Source: Hevea brasiliensis (lineage: Eukaryota > Streptophyta > Magnoliopsida > Malpighiales > Euphorbiaceae). Taken from it: a DNA stretch of 64,000 nt. Below, piece after piece: positions 22,075 through 33,633 of the stretch. The notes below the pieces were generated by a model. It was not told the DNA's origin and did no database searches. It was given only the letters and a program-made list of their open reading frames with translations. Location of the stretch: contig NC_079502.1 in assembly GCF_030052815.1 (NCBI RefSeq), forward strand, positions 33,782,050-33,846,049, written 5' to 3'. The position numbers and the translations under genes were made by a program. Positions within the stretch are counted from its first letter, which is position 1; the number at the start of each line of letters is the position of its first letter.

Positions 22075-25000
22075 TGTCACACCCTACTCCCATGAAAGAT
22101 GTAACATGATCCCGTAGTACACATAATGAATTACCGTACTTCGCCTACCGATAATCCATTAAATATACTACAAGGGATTTTCAAACAATTTTCGGGAAAT
22201 TTAAGTCATGGATTAAAATCTGGTGTTATAAAATTTTTTTAAAATTTTGGCAAAGTGCCGGCTGTATTTTGAGAAAACAGTTCTTCAATCCTACAAAAGA
22301 AAATGCTTCCAATATGTTTTCTCAAATACAACTCCAATAAACTTTATTTTAATTCACAATTCAATTCTCAATAAACAATCAATTCATTTTCAAACTACTC
22401 TCATCATAAAGAAACATTTCATTGATTACAAGTCTCAAAATTTATAATACAAAACTATTCAAGTAAATGAAATCTCAACTTTATATTTACAATGATTTAC
22501 ATTTAATTACATACCAAAATATTTTACAAGAGTTTTTATACAAATGCTCAAAAAATTTACATACATATTATTACATGCATACATCAAAACCTATGTACAT
22601 GGGTATACCTATGATATACCTGGAGCTGATCTGAATATGTCTTCAAAGAAACTTATTCACTGCTCTATGCTCTTTTTACCTGCGATAGCATACAAAGCTA
22701 TCGCTGAGTGGTGAACTCAGTGGTGCACAACTATAATTTAAAACATAGTACAATATACATTGACAAAATTTACAGTAAATAATTTAGAAATCTGAATACT
22801 CATCAAATTCCAAAACTCAAAATATTCATTGCCAATAATGTAAATCATTTGTATAAATGACTTTTGTCACAAAATTCAATTTATCAAATCATGACTAACC
22901 ATTTAAGTAATTACAACAAAATCAATTATATATAAACCATAATTGAAATCACAATTCTTTACCATTCAAAAGCCATTATGTATCTCAAAAATCATTATGT
23001 ATCTCAAAAATCAATCTTTATCTCACTAACTATGCAAGACTAATCTGAAAGGGCCATATTCGATGTGATTCTAATTCCCTATGGTCGGGGAGGTCGAATC
23101 AGATTCTAACTCCCTATGGTCGGGGAGGTCGAATCATTGTGCACAGTACCATCACAATAATGAATCTTCCGCAAGGGCCATAACGATAAAATAAACTTAG
23201 ATCTAACCTCAAATCAGAGGAAAATCTAAGCCTGTGCACGTACCATGGTAATCAAAACACAACTAACTCTATTGTCTTCTCAACAAATGAGAGAAACGGG
23301 TAATAACCTAGTCAAGCATCTATAGTGAGATATAAAACAATATCACAATCCTTTTAGTGAGCATAAATCACAATATAATTCGATTCAAAGTCAATTCCAA
23401 TATCCAATAATTTTTATGCTCATCACAATTCAAATCATAAATTTGCATTTTTCCATGAAATTTACCATCACAATTCAAAACATGTTCTATCACAATTTTC
23501 CAAAACATAATTTATTCAATCCATAACAATGCTTAATACTTGTGGAAATACTATTTCACAAAGCTAAATTCATACATACTATAACAATTTCAATAATCAT
23601 TGAATTAAATCCAATGTTTGTTAAATATAATACATAAGAAAAATATGTCATTTAATCATATGAAATATTCAGGACAAAATCAGTTAAAAACTAGTTGTGC
23701 ACAAACCTCTAATAACTGTCTCTTGGTCTTGACTCAGTGTTTCCTTCCCTTTCCCTGAGTCTTTGCTAACTGAGAAACACAATTTGAAGTGTTTCAGTAC
23801 TTAATTAAACAGTCTCTAACGATAATGTTTGATAAATAATTCACTGAATGCTATTATTTGCTTAATCAACTTAATATATCGACCCTCGATGCGTTTTAGG
23901 TAATTTAGGTTTTAACGTTACTAATATGTCACATTCGATAGTCTTTTAGGGTTGGTACATGTTACCAAATTCATTTTTATGTATTTTGCGTTTTCTTGCA
24001 ATTTGCTGGATTCCGGGATACTAGTTTGACCTAGCCGGACGACCTAGTTTCCTCGGTTTTCGGGTTTTGGTCAAAACTACAAACTTATAGATCTATGTCT
24101 TATTGCACGCGGGGCAAAATTTCAGGTCATTCTGAGTTATGTAGACCAAGTTATGGTCCTTTTACTATTGCTGGTCAAATTGCACCAAAATTGGTCATTT
24201 TAGGTCACTTTAGGTTCGGCCAGTTTTTGGACCCGAACTTGTGCAAGCTGTTTGACTTGCTTGTGGTCATTTCTGGGCTTTGGTGTCTTCATAAGACTTG
24301 TAGATATGTGTCTTAAATATTCATGGTTAAAATTTCAGGTTAATTGGACCTATTTTGAGTGAGTTATGGCCTAAACACTAACTGCTGCCCAATTGGTCAA
24401 TTTTCAGGCCTTACTTGCACTTAATCCGGATTTGGTCATTTTTCAAGCTACCTTGCAAGAAGAATTTTGGCAAGCTTTCTTCATGAAAGTTGGCACATTT
24501 TGTGCCTAGTTTCACCTCCAATTGGTCTCATACCAATTGGAGTCACACACTTAAAGTTATAGGCCTAAAACTCAAACTGCCTTATTGAAATTCTTGCATA
24601 CACATCAAGCATCACTTTTAACGCTCACCAAACTTAACCTTCAAACCAATTCTGGTTGTACCACAACCTAAACATAATTTATAACATATTATAGGTCATT
24701 TTGGCAGCTTACAATTACATCCAATGTGCACCAACAAGTGCAGAATTTGTCCAACTCAATTTACAATAATTCAATCACCAATTCATGCCCATTTACATGT
24801 CCCACTTTACACCACCATACATATACTCAAACTGCCATAACAGCCAACACATTTCAACACCATTATTTCATAAACCAAGCATGAATTCCAGCATTCCTCA
24901 AGAGTTAACAAACTGCCACAATGGTACATTTACATTCCATTAATTTCCAAGCTTTAAATTTCATTTCACATTTACATATACCAAGTATACATCACCCAAA

Positions 25001-26073
25001 CAATTTCCTACACAATATACATTTAATCAATCATTTAATTCACCATTTACAAGCACAAATAAACTGCCTTCAAGGTGTTTCCATGGCTGCCAAAAATATA
25101 CACTCCCATTCAACATCAAACCTCAAAAATTTCTCCATAAATCAAACACCCATAATCTCCTCACAAACTTTAATGAAGCACTAATCAAAAATACATACTT
25201 ACCACATTGGAAACTCTTCAAAACTTCACCAAAACTTGATCTTCTTGCTGCCTATCTACTGCCCATGGTGTGAGGATTAACTTTAATGAAGGGAATTGGA
25301 GAGAAAGAAGCTTGGATCACCCTTGCATGGAGCTCCAAAACCATGCGGCAATGGAGTTCTTCCCTTCTCCATTTTTGGCTGAATTTTGAGAAATGAGGAA
25401 GATGACAATCTGCTGGTCCAAGATGAAGATTAAATGGTCCACTTTAATGAGTTAGTGGAGCACTATTGCAAGTTTAATGTTAATTTATTCAAAAGTTTCA
25501 ATTTCCCACATTTAACTCCCCATTTTTGCTATTTACATTAGGTATCCCTAAATTAATTTTTCATTATATTTTCCAAGTGTAATATTATTTATTTTTTATG
25601 GAAATTTAGGCCAAAAGACAACTCGAGCTTTCAAATGATCACAATGCCCCTGTTCGGGTTGCATTCCCAATTTTTCGATAACACCGGGTTTTGTCCGTTT
25701 TTCGATTTCTCACTTTTCTTTGTACTAATTATTTAATTTTTCTTTGATATTTCTAATGATATTTATACTTCAATTGATGTCTCTTTAAGTCTTAAAATTA
25801 ATTTCTAGGGTTCCCCGTGGTCCAGGGCTAGTCAACGGTCCACGCCGTGACTTCCCCGTGCAGTCACCCATCGCTAGGATTCTCGGCTCGCTTAACTTGG
25901 TTACATTTCTTTGCTATTATTTTTCCTTTATTTTTCTTGTATTTTCTTTTCTTGTATTTCATTATTTTATGTCTCCTCACTCATATCGAAGTGTAGTTCT
26001 AGGCATTCTAGCTGTCCGGACAACACTGGTCACCGGAACAGTAGAACGCACTACCAAACTTAGGGGTGTTACA
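22075..26073 (-). repeat. D 5' LTR (3,999 bp)
   Basis: The right LTR of D, collinear with 15396-19403 at about 97-98% by eye, including the hairpin (22704-22720) and the 35-bp duplication (23067-23136). It is bounded by the PBS on the left and the TSD gttaa on the right. Confidence 0.93.
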
Positions 26074-27238
26074 GTTAAGATACGTTTTGAAACCACAGTA
26101 TCATGACCATATATTTGAACACCTCACTAGCACGACTAGTGGGGGTAATTATTTTAGAATTTTGATTCCTTCTCTGGAGAAGTGTTGAGGTGTGCCAGTA
26201 GAAGAGGATGTGAATGGATATCCATATATTTGAGCTAGCTAGCCTTGTGATATGATTTCTCTTTAGCCTCTGGCTATTGAGATTCTATTTGTTTCGAATA
26301 GCATGATTTAACTGTGGGTTTTATGAAATGTGTTTCGATACTTTGAAATGAATTTGGTTTGCATTAAAATCTCATAATTCATGTTTTGTGTTTAATGCTC
26401 ATGTTTAGTCAAATTTTTTTTGAATAAATGTGCTTTAAGTTTTGCATAAAGATTATTTTAGTATGTTATGCACCACTGAGTCCTAGAACTCAGCGATAGC
26501 TTCAATTGTTGTCACAGATACAGAGACTAGAGGAGCAGCAGACTGAGCTGCTGAGGTGTGAGGAGCTATCAGCTTAAAGTCATCGAGTATACTTTATACC
26601 CTAATTGTAAATATTTCTTTTTTATGTATGTGTTGTATATAAAAGTATGGACATGTAAATGGGTCTTGAGCAGCTTGTACAAAGTTTGTATGAAGTTTGT
26701 AATAAAAAAATTTAGTTTGAATTTCCTTTGATGTAAATTTTGTAATGATGTATATAGATAAATTGTTTTGTCTCTAATGAAATATGAGTGGAACTATTTT
26801 ATTTAATTTGAATGAAATGTATTGTTAGTATTTTGAGGATTATTGAATTTTGAACTTGAGAAATTGATTGAAATGATTGTGGAGTTGTTGAAATGGATTG
26901 AGTTTGATTGTGAAATTGAAGTAGTTGTTGAGAAAACATTTTTAGAGGTGCTTTTTACAGGTATTTGAAGAACTGGTTTCTCAAAATACAAACAGAACTC
27001 TATCAAAATTTTTATAAAAATTGTGGAAAAATAAAATAGACAAAAAATATTAACTAGATTTACTTTTAATCATATGTTTTAAATACCTATTAGAAAATGC
27101 TCATCACTTGTCAAAAGTAAGAAAATTGTTTAAAATCTCTTGTAGGGTACTTAATGAGTTATCGGTAGGTGAAGTTCAGTAGTTCATTAGGTATTCTACA
27201 GGATAATGTTATTCCTTACAGAGGGGTAAGGTATGACA

Positions 27239-27926
27239 GAATTCGCATATAATAATAGCTACCAAGCTAGCATTCAAATGGCTCCGTATGAAGCACTGTA
27301 TGGGAGGAAATGTAGAACCCCAGTGTGTTGGACTGAATTGGGCGAAGATAAGTTGGTAGGACCAGACCTGGTGAAACAGACTGAGGAGAAAGTGATGATA
27401 ATCAAAGCTAACTTGAAGGTTGCCTCAGATAAACAGAAATCTTATGCCGACTTGAAGAGAAAAGAGATAGAGTATGCAGTTGGCGATAAAGTGTTTCTCA
27501 AAGTCTTACCATGGAAGAAAGTACTGATATTTGGAAGAAAGGGTAAGTTAAGCCCTAGGTTCATTGGCCCATATGAAGTCATTGAACGTGTGAGACCAAT
27601 GGCCTATCGGCTAGCTTTACCACCAGAACTGGATAAAATACACAATATATTCCATGTTTCTATGTTGAGAAGATATCGCTCAGACCCTTCACATGTCATT
27701 TCCATGGAAGAAATTGAAATCCAACGAGACTTGACATACATGGAAGAACCTATACAAGTCCTAGCTCGGGAAGGGAAGGAACTGAGAAATAAATAAATTC
27801 CACTGGTGAAAGTGCTTTAGAGGCACCACAACACTGAAGAGGCAACTTGGGAAAGTGAAGAGATAATGAGGCAACAGTTTCCTCAACTGTTTGCATCAGG
27901 TAAATTTCGAGGATGAAATTTTTCTT
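27239..27926 (+). pseudogene. E1 integrase C-terminal region and chromodomain-like tail
   Basis: This is the continuation of E1 integrase after LTR C. The frame reads TEFAYNNSYQASIQMAPYEA and LYGRKCRTPVCW, then the GPY/F module GRKGKLSPRFIGPYEVIERV ... YRLALPPEL, then HNIFHVSMLRRY. The tail EEPIQVLAREGKELRNK is followed by stops that replace residues of IPLVKVLWRHHNTEEATWE, ending with MRQQFPQLFASGKF. That tail resembles the chromodomain region of plant chromoviruses, which helps direct integration to heterochromatin. The frame is open for about 180 residues, then has stops at the NK*IP and VL*RHH positions. Confidence 0.9.
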
Positions 27927-27938
27927 AGAGGGGAAGAG
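27902..27938 (+). other. E1 polypurine tract with adjoining palindrome
   Basis: The near-palindrome AAATTTCGAGGATGAAATTT (27902-27921) is followed by AGAGGGGAAGAG (27927-27938), two bases before the 3' LTR. The same pairing occurs in J and D. The purine run is the plus-strand primer. Confidence 0.88.
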
Positions 27939-27939
27939 T

Positions 27940-30900
27940 TGTAACATCCTCATTTTAGCTAATCCGTGCGATCTCTTTATTCGTGACGATGTCGATCCAG
28001 GACTAGAATGTTAAGAAAAATATTTAAACTAAAGTAAGGAACCAAAAATTAACTCAAATATTAATAAGAAAAAAAATTTAGGAAAAATTATAAAATAATT
28101 TTTGGGACTCCAGAGAAGGGTCATTGAGGTTCTTATGGCATTAAAATGCCAAGAAAATACTTAGAAAAAGTTTTCAATCGGTACAGACAATTTTGGCCCG
28201 TTAAGCCAAACGGAGGGCATTTTGGTTATTTCGTCTTCTGAGATGATTTTTGGGCCAACTTGTCCAGTTAAATAAATAATTTATATAACATAAAATATAA
28301 ATAAATATTATCAAAAATTTAATTACAATTAAATAGACAAGAAATGGAGACAAAATGAAAGAAAATGGATTTATGATATCATCATGATGTCATTAAAACT
28401 CTCCTACCCAATCTAACATTGACACATGGCATAACTCCATTTAAAAGAGATAGAATCAGAACCTCTTCCTTCTTCTTCTCCTTGACGTCAACTCTCATTC
28501 CCTAACCCTCAATGAACAAGCTTTTTCAAGCTTGATTTTCCCTAGCTTTCTTCCACCAAAAACCCTAATTGTCAATACAAAAACTTGCTCTTTAATCTTG
28601 GTAAAGCTTTGGGCAACAAAATTTTGAAGAAAAACTGAAGTTTTGCAAGACCCAATCTTAGTTCAAAAGAGGTTAGTGACCAATCCTTGCTTTCTTTTTG
28701 AAATGCATGTTTAAGGACAAAAATTGAGCTAGAAAATGAGAGAAACTTAAATGAAATTGATAATTATGTAAACCCCCATTTTCAGTAGCTATGTGAAGGG
28801 TAGGGTTTTGATTGTTTTCCTTGAATAAATTTGGTATTGTGGCTGCCCATAATACTAACCTATTGTTTAAAATGGTGAAAGGTAAGTGAATCCATGAATT
28901 GAGATGGAATGGGTTAGGATTAGGGTATAAAATGGAGACTTTGATCATGTAATGGTTAAAGTGAGTTTTAATGGTCAATTAGTGACCATTTGGATATGTG
29001 TAAACAAGAAATAAAGTGGTTTGTGTAATGGGAATTGAGATTAGTGTGGCTGCCAATGGTGACCTGCAGAATTAGACATGAGTTTAGCAGGTTTGGGCAG
29101 CCATGACTTGAATTTAAGAGGTTCAATTGGTGCAAGGCCAATTGGAAATGAAACTAGACACATAATGGCACAATTTTGGTAAAGAAACCATGCCCATAAA
29201 ACCAAACCAAGTGGACCAAAAGCTTGCCCTAATCCGGGTGACCTGCAGTCTGTTTCTGCAGAATGACCAAATGAACAGTGTTTGGTCCTTTGACCATAAC
29301 TCAGTGTAGAATGGTCCAATTGACCTGAAATTTTACCAGCAATAAGCAGAGGTATAGACCAACAACTTTCATGAAGAAACCTAACCCAAATTATGACCAG
29401 AACCTATCCAACAAGTGACTTGCAGTCACTGTTCATTGCACTATAGATATTGTCAGTCCAGAAAAATTTCAATCCGGCCAGTTGTAGTTTTTGGACCATA
29501 AATTGAGCTACAAAACCCCAACTGGAGTGAATCAAAAAAGGAAATTCAACTAGAAAAAATAAGGAACAACTTTCATGTTGATCATTTTTCCAAATTCTCA
29601 CTGCAAAAATGACAAATGGAACAGTAAAAATGAAGCATAAAAACTGAAAATTTTGCTCAATTAGCATTAAGCTTAGAAATGGTATGGGCAACCAATACCA
29701 ACAAATTTTGAATGCAAAATGTGGTATGTTGGGAGCATTAAAACCAATATACCTATTTTCTATGCAAAATTCAACATTTTGGTTGACTAATGAAGTGAAT
29801 AGTAACATCAAAACTTGAAATTTAAAAAATTGTAAAACTCAAAAGTGTAAAATGCCCTAGTATACCTAACAAAATTGGTTTGGATAGCTTGGCATGCCAA
29901 TAGGGTTCTGTTAACAGTATTGTATATGGCTTCATGCCATTCTATGTTTCATGGCTCCCATGCCATTCTGTGACATAATAGCCTTTGGCTAAGTTATTTG
30001 AGTTGATATACTTGGGTTTTAACCCTGATAATTATTATAGCTTATTAGCTGTTCTGTTGCACACCGGGATACACAGTGTGACCGATGGTGTGATGGTCCG
30101 AGGTGCTTAGTACCCAGTGCCAGTTTACTCGTTTATCTAGTCCAGTCAACTAGTATGGGCTACTCGGGCAATGATAATAAACCTTATCAAATTTTAAGTG
30201 AATAATACTATAAATAATACCAGAAATTAAGTATACCCAAAAATGAAATCATACATTCTGCATAATTATTTTATTCTATTTTATTTTATTTTATATTGTC
30301 ACCGCTAAGCAGAATTGCTTAACACGTCGCTTTTGCCACACGCAGGTACTGGAGACCTAGCTGGGGAGCCCAGCAGACATCAGACGATGTGAGTCTTCAG
30401 AGCTGCATCAGGAGTCCAGAGTCACCTCACATCTGCACTGCATATGGTAGGACATTAGGACTATAGGTGGCCCTTTTGTATTTTGCATTTTGTATTAGTT
30501 TGGATTGTAACTATAAACTCCTGTAATTATGTATTAATGTAAATATATGAAATTTCATATTATTGAAATTTTTTGCATTATGTATGTTGATAAATGAAAT
30601 GTTGAGAATTATTTGTGAATATGCTTCTAGTGATGAAGTGAACAGAAAAGTTTTGGAAATAGTATTGTGATTTGAGATTGAGAGTTTGAGATTGACTTAA
30701 ATGTGTATAATGGAGTTTGGATTTGGGAATTATTTTGGAGGTGTTTTTAAACAGGTTCAGAAGAACTGTTTTTCCAATTTACAGCCGGCACTCTGTCGGA
30801 TTTTCTATAAAATTTGCGGATAAATTTAGATTTATCAAAATTGAAAATAAATGAATTTTTAAGGGATAAATTGTAATAGAAACATAAATTGGTGCTTCGG

Positions 30901-30956
30901 CACACTGAGTGGCATAACTTTCTCGGCTACACTGTACACGGGCAAGAGGTGTCACA
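27940..30956 (+). repeat. E1 3' LTR (3,017 bp)
   Basis: Collinear with 2236-5274. It lacks a stretch of about 25 bp present near 2752-2776. It has the lineage hairpin at 30305-30322 (one arm base changed) and the palindrome as TGATATCATCATGATGTCA (28374-28392). About 45 bp near its start (27965-28010) are strikingly unlike the 5' LTR. Confidence 0.92.
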
Positions 30957-31266
30957 AAATGTTTGAGTTGGATTGAATTCAATTGTGTACAAGATATTTT
31001 ATAAATTGTTTTTAACAGGTTTCAAGAATTGTTTTGTTGTATTTTTAGCTGTAACCACTCAAAATTTTCACAGAAATTCTGTGGCTTTTATTGAATTTAG
31101 AAATATCATAATAACTATTTAATCACTACGCAATATTTAAAAATAAAATAAAATTATTTAAAATCCCTTGTAGTATGTTTAATGGGTTATCAATAGACGA
31201 AGTGCGATAATTCGTTTAGTATATTATGGGATCATGTTATACTTTAAATAGGGGTAAGGTGTGACA
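30957..31266 (+). mobile_element. Right end of LTR 'A'
   Basis: This completes LTR A after E1. It begins with the second aaatg TSD copy and ends GGGGTAAGGTGTGACA, the standard end of this LTR class. The block AAAATCCCTTGTAGTATG... just before the end is shared with LTRs B, C, D, F, H and L. Confidence 0.85.
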
Positions 31267-32240
31267 CATGGGCTAGGCCTCAATCCAGCTTCAAACCAGT
31301 TAGACCTCGGTGTCTTAACCCATGTTTTTATGATAATAAACAATTAGTGTGCTTCTAATATACTTTGGAAGTGTTTGTGTTGAGTTTGTTAGTCCTAGAT
31401 TCAAAATTGCCAAATTGCTTCAAATCAAGATTAAGGAAGAGCAAGATAATGAAACAAACATTTATGGGACCCTACAATGTAACTTTTTTTTATTTTATAT
31501 CTTGTAAATCTCATTTTATTAATTGTGCTGGCTCAAGTCTAGGTGGTACTAAAAATATCTTGTTCAACTTAGTTTTCACCTGATTCTTTATCAAGGGAAA
31601 ATTAAATAAATTTTTCAAAAATAAAAAATTAATTTTGAAAATTATTTCAGTTGCAAAATACATTGAATTAGCTTTCTAATGGCTTAAATGGATCAAAAAT
31701 CCGAGTTCGGATCAAAAAGTTATGAGTTTTTTAAACTCTTAATTTCTTACTGTCTTTACTTTTAACTTTTTCTTGACCAAGGGGGACTAAAATGAAATTT
31801 TTACATTTGAGAAATGCAAATTTATTTTTGAAAGTGTTTTCATTTAAAATTTTATCAAATTAGCTTTTAAAATCTAAGTTCCAGTAAAAAAGTTTTGCAT
31901 TTCCAAAGCTTAAGTGCCCTTTTGACACTTTCTGTCCAGAGAGCGCTTTGGCAGGCGAAAGTGGGAAGTTCAGCTACCAAAGTTCACTCTTTAAATCATG
32001 GTTTTTTAGCATTAAAAGTCATTTTGTTCATAGAGCACTCCGGCAGCCAAAAGTGGGAATTTCGGCAGCCGAAAATGACTTTTCAAAAGATGTTTTCTGC
32101 CATTTCAACCTTTGGTAGCCGAAGTAAATAACTCCAGCAGCCGAACCTGGAATTCTACAACTCGATAAAATAGAGCTTTGGGTAGTTGAATGGCTAGTTT
32201 TGCATTTAATGCACCTCCAATGACTATTTTCTTGCAAAAA

Positions 32241-32250
32241 CTATAAATAG
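32241..32250 (+). promoter_or_regulatory. TATA box in M
   Basis: CTATAAATAG matches the plant TATA consensus and is followed by a CT-rich leader, as expected at the U3/R boundary of an LTR promoter. Confidence 0.6.
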
Positions 32251-32533
32251 GCACCATTTATGACTAGAAACAAGTTTAGACAACAAAAATCTTTTGGAAA
32301 TTTATTGTGTTCTAAAGATTTTCTTCATTCTCTCTCTCTATAACTTGAGCTACCATAGTTAATGTTGAGAACTTGATATTTGAGTTGTAAATTCATTGTT
32401 CTGAGAGTTCCTTCAAAGTTGTTGTGAGCACTTATTGTAATTTTGAGTATGATAGAGCTTTAAATAGCTCTTTAGTGTAAAGGGATTTGTAAAAGAGTAA
32501 GGGTTTTCTCTTGTGGTGATTGTAAGGGGTTTA

Positions 32534-32653
32534 TTCTTGACCCAAAGAAGAATTTTAGTAGAGTTAACTCTCAAGGAGGGCCTTGAGGAGAGGTTCTTCA
32601 CCCAAAGAAGAATTTTAGTGGAGTTAACTCTCAAGGAGGGCCTTGAGGAGAGG
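32534..32653. repeat. 60-bp tandem duplication in M
   Basis: Two adjacent copies (32534-32593 and 32594-32653), each containing ACCCAAAGAAGAATTTTAGT and CAAGGAGGGCCTTGAGGAG, differ at only a few bases. Confidence 0.95.
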
Positions 32654-32816
32654 ACATAGGCTTGGGATAGCCGAACCTCTATAAATCTCTTGTGTTATCA
32701 TTCGTCCTTTTCTCTTCTTTGTGTTTAAATTTCTTTTAATCTTTAATTTTGCAATTAGAACCCAATTCACACCCCCCCCCCCCTCTTGGGTTGCTATAAG
32801 GGACAACAAAACCATT

Positions 32817-33500
32817 TCATCTATCTCTGCTGATGGTGAGCAAATTCCCAACATAATGGCTCAGACAGGAAAAATCCCTCTCATATTTGCCCTCCGTTCT
32901 GTCCCCTTGCTTTAGACTCAAAAACTCCTGATGCTTCATGTCTACATAGGTATCTGGAACATATTTTTGTCTGAATTCTGTCAGGAAGTCGTCCCATGTC
33001 AGCACTGGAGGTTCTACCAAACTATGGGGAATAGTCTTCCACCATTCATATGCATCTCCATACAGCAGAGAAATTGAATACTCAAACTTTAATTCATCTG
33101 TGTAGTGCAGTTTCTTGAAGACTCTCTCCATTCTCTCAAGCCACTGCTCTTCTTCTAATGAGTCTACTGTACCCTTAAATTCTGCCACCCCATATTTCAT
33201 TAACTTGTCATATTGTCTTGTTGGGGGTTGAGGTTGCACTGCCGGTGCTTGCACTGGGACTTGTGCTTGCATATTTCCAACCATTTGCTGGAAGAATGTG
33301 ACCATTTATTTTGCGAATTGTGCAGGGAATTGCCTGCATGGGTGGGACTGGTGCAACTGACCCACCAATATTCTGTGGCGCTGGGGCTTCCCCCTGTACG
33401 TTAGCTGCAACTGATTATTCTACGGAACGATCCCCTTCTTTTATTTGAATCACAAAGTTTCTACCTCCTGAACAACCAATAAAAAGGAGATTTCTCTCTA
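32817..33500 (-). pseudogene. F gag (N-terminus and capsid domain), truncated
   Basis: The minus-strand frame of 162 residues (33305-32817) reads FFQQMVGNMQAQV, a Pro/Gln-rich stretch, then the retrotransposon gag domain: KYGVAEFKGTVDSLEEEQWL, YSISLLYGDAYEWWKTI, LTWDDFLTEFRQKYVPD and KYERDFSCLSHYVGNL. It ends abruptly where element M begins. About 180 bases upstream (to about 33500) hold a decayed N-terminus including a stop and a probable lost start Met. The zinc knuckle and pol of F are beyond the insertions to the left and outside the window. Confidence 0.88.
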
Positions 33501-33610
33501 TTAGTCTATATTCAAGATGTAAATATACTATATGTATCAATCAATAACAATAGAGCAGTTGTACTAATAAAAAATTAGTTCAAATTCACAATTCAAAACT
33601 CATTTTAAAA

Positions 33611-33625
33611 TATGCTCTGATACCA
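33611..33625 (-). other. F primer-binding site
   Basis: On the element strand it reads TGGTATCAGAGCATA, a few bases from the LTR end at 33634. It fits an initiator tRNA-Met primer and proves that the LTR to its right is a 5' LTR. Confidence 0.88.
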
Positions 33626-33633
33626 CTAAAATA

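Larger units (their letters stand above)
15396..26073 (-). mobile_element. Retrotransposon D, two giant LTRs, gutted interior (10,678 bp)
   Basis: A minus-strand Ty3/gypsy element inside LTR C, with TSD gttaa (15391-15395 and 26074-26078). Its LTRs are 4,008 bp (15396-19403) and 3,999 bp (22075-26073), so three quarters of it is LTR. The interior is only 2,671 bp and holds PBS, the gag N-terminus, zinc knuckle, protease, a short RT start, about 1 kb of non-coding DNA and the polypurine tract. The capsid domain, most of RT, RNase H and integrase are absent. The LTRs look 97-98% identical by eye, so insertion is recent. With both priming sites intact, it fits a non-autonomous element mobilised by a related autonomous one. 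Confidence 0.93.
13081..27238 (+). mobile_element. Solo LTR 'C' (3,480 bp without nested D)
   Basis: A plus-strand LTR (13081-15395 and 26074-27238) flanked by the 5-bp TSD gaatt (13076-13080 and 27239-27243). It begins TGTTACACTCC, where TGTAACACCCC is usual, and ends GGGGTAAGGTATGACA. No internal region exists, so it is a solo LTR into which element D later inserted. It is related to the LTRs of L. Contents include the start-of-LTR inverted repeat (13122-13143), the near-palindrome TGACATCAAAATGATGTCA (13457-13475), about 200-bp units anchored near 14361, 14551 and 14753, GCTAGCTAGC (26234-26243) and the lineage hairpin CTGAGT/ACTCAG (26476-26493). No gene. Confidence 0.93.
2236..30956 (+). 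mobile_element. Ty3/gypsy retrotransposon E1 (full structure, interrupted twice)
   Basis: A plus-strand LTR retrotransposon with both LTRs (2236-5274 and 27940-30956), PBS, gag, protease, RT, RNase H, integrase and polypurine tract. The flanks carry the 5-bp repeat aaatg (2231-2235 and 30957-30961). Solo LTR B (8079-11720) and LTR C with nested element D (13081-27238) are inserted in it; removing them leaves about 11 kb. The gene order, with integrase after RNase H, defines Ty3/gypsy. The integrase tail (VKVL.RHHN.EEATWE) resembles the chromodomain tail of plant chromoviruses, and a Tekay/Del-like clade is the likely placement. Coding regions are decayed by nonsense and frameshift mutations. 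The LTR pair is roughly 95-97% alike by eye. Confidence 0.93.
31267..32805 (+). mobile_element. Probable LTR 'M' of a different family (right part)
   Basis: This sequence is unlike the surrounding gypsy LTRs. It contains a TATA box (CTATAAATAG, 32241-32250), a pyrimidine-rich leader, a 60-bp tandem duplication and, near its end, CCCAATTCAC, a run of 12 C and CTCTTGGGTTG. That last pattern is common at or near LTR ends of some plant retrotransposons. It abuts minus-strand gag of F on the right and LTR A on the left. I infer an LTR inserted into F gag and itself interrupted by A. No TSD can be checked because its left end is outside the window. It could instead be unclassified repeat DNA. Confidence 0.5.

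Noticed and set aside
24921..25184. 87-codon plus-strand frame in D 5' LTR
   Set aside because: Low-complexity His/Asn/Leu composition from CA-rich DNA, absent as an intact frame in the 3' LTR copy.
2236..30956. Endogenous pararetrovirus or envelope-bearing retrovirus
   Set aside because: LTRs, integrase, TSDs and absence of movement-protein, coat or envelope-like frames point to a Ty3/gypsy retrotransposon.
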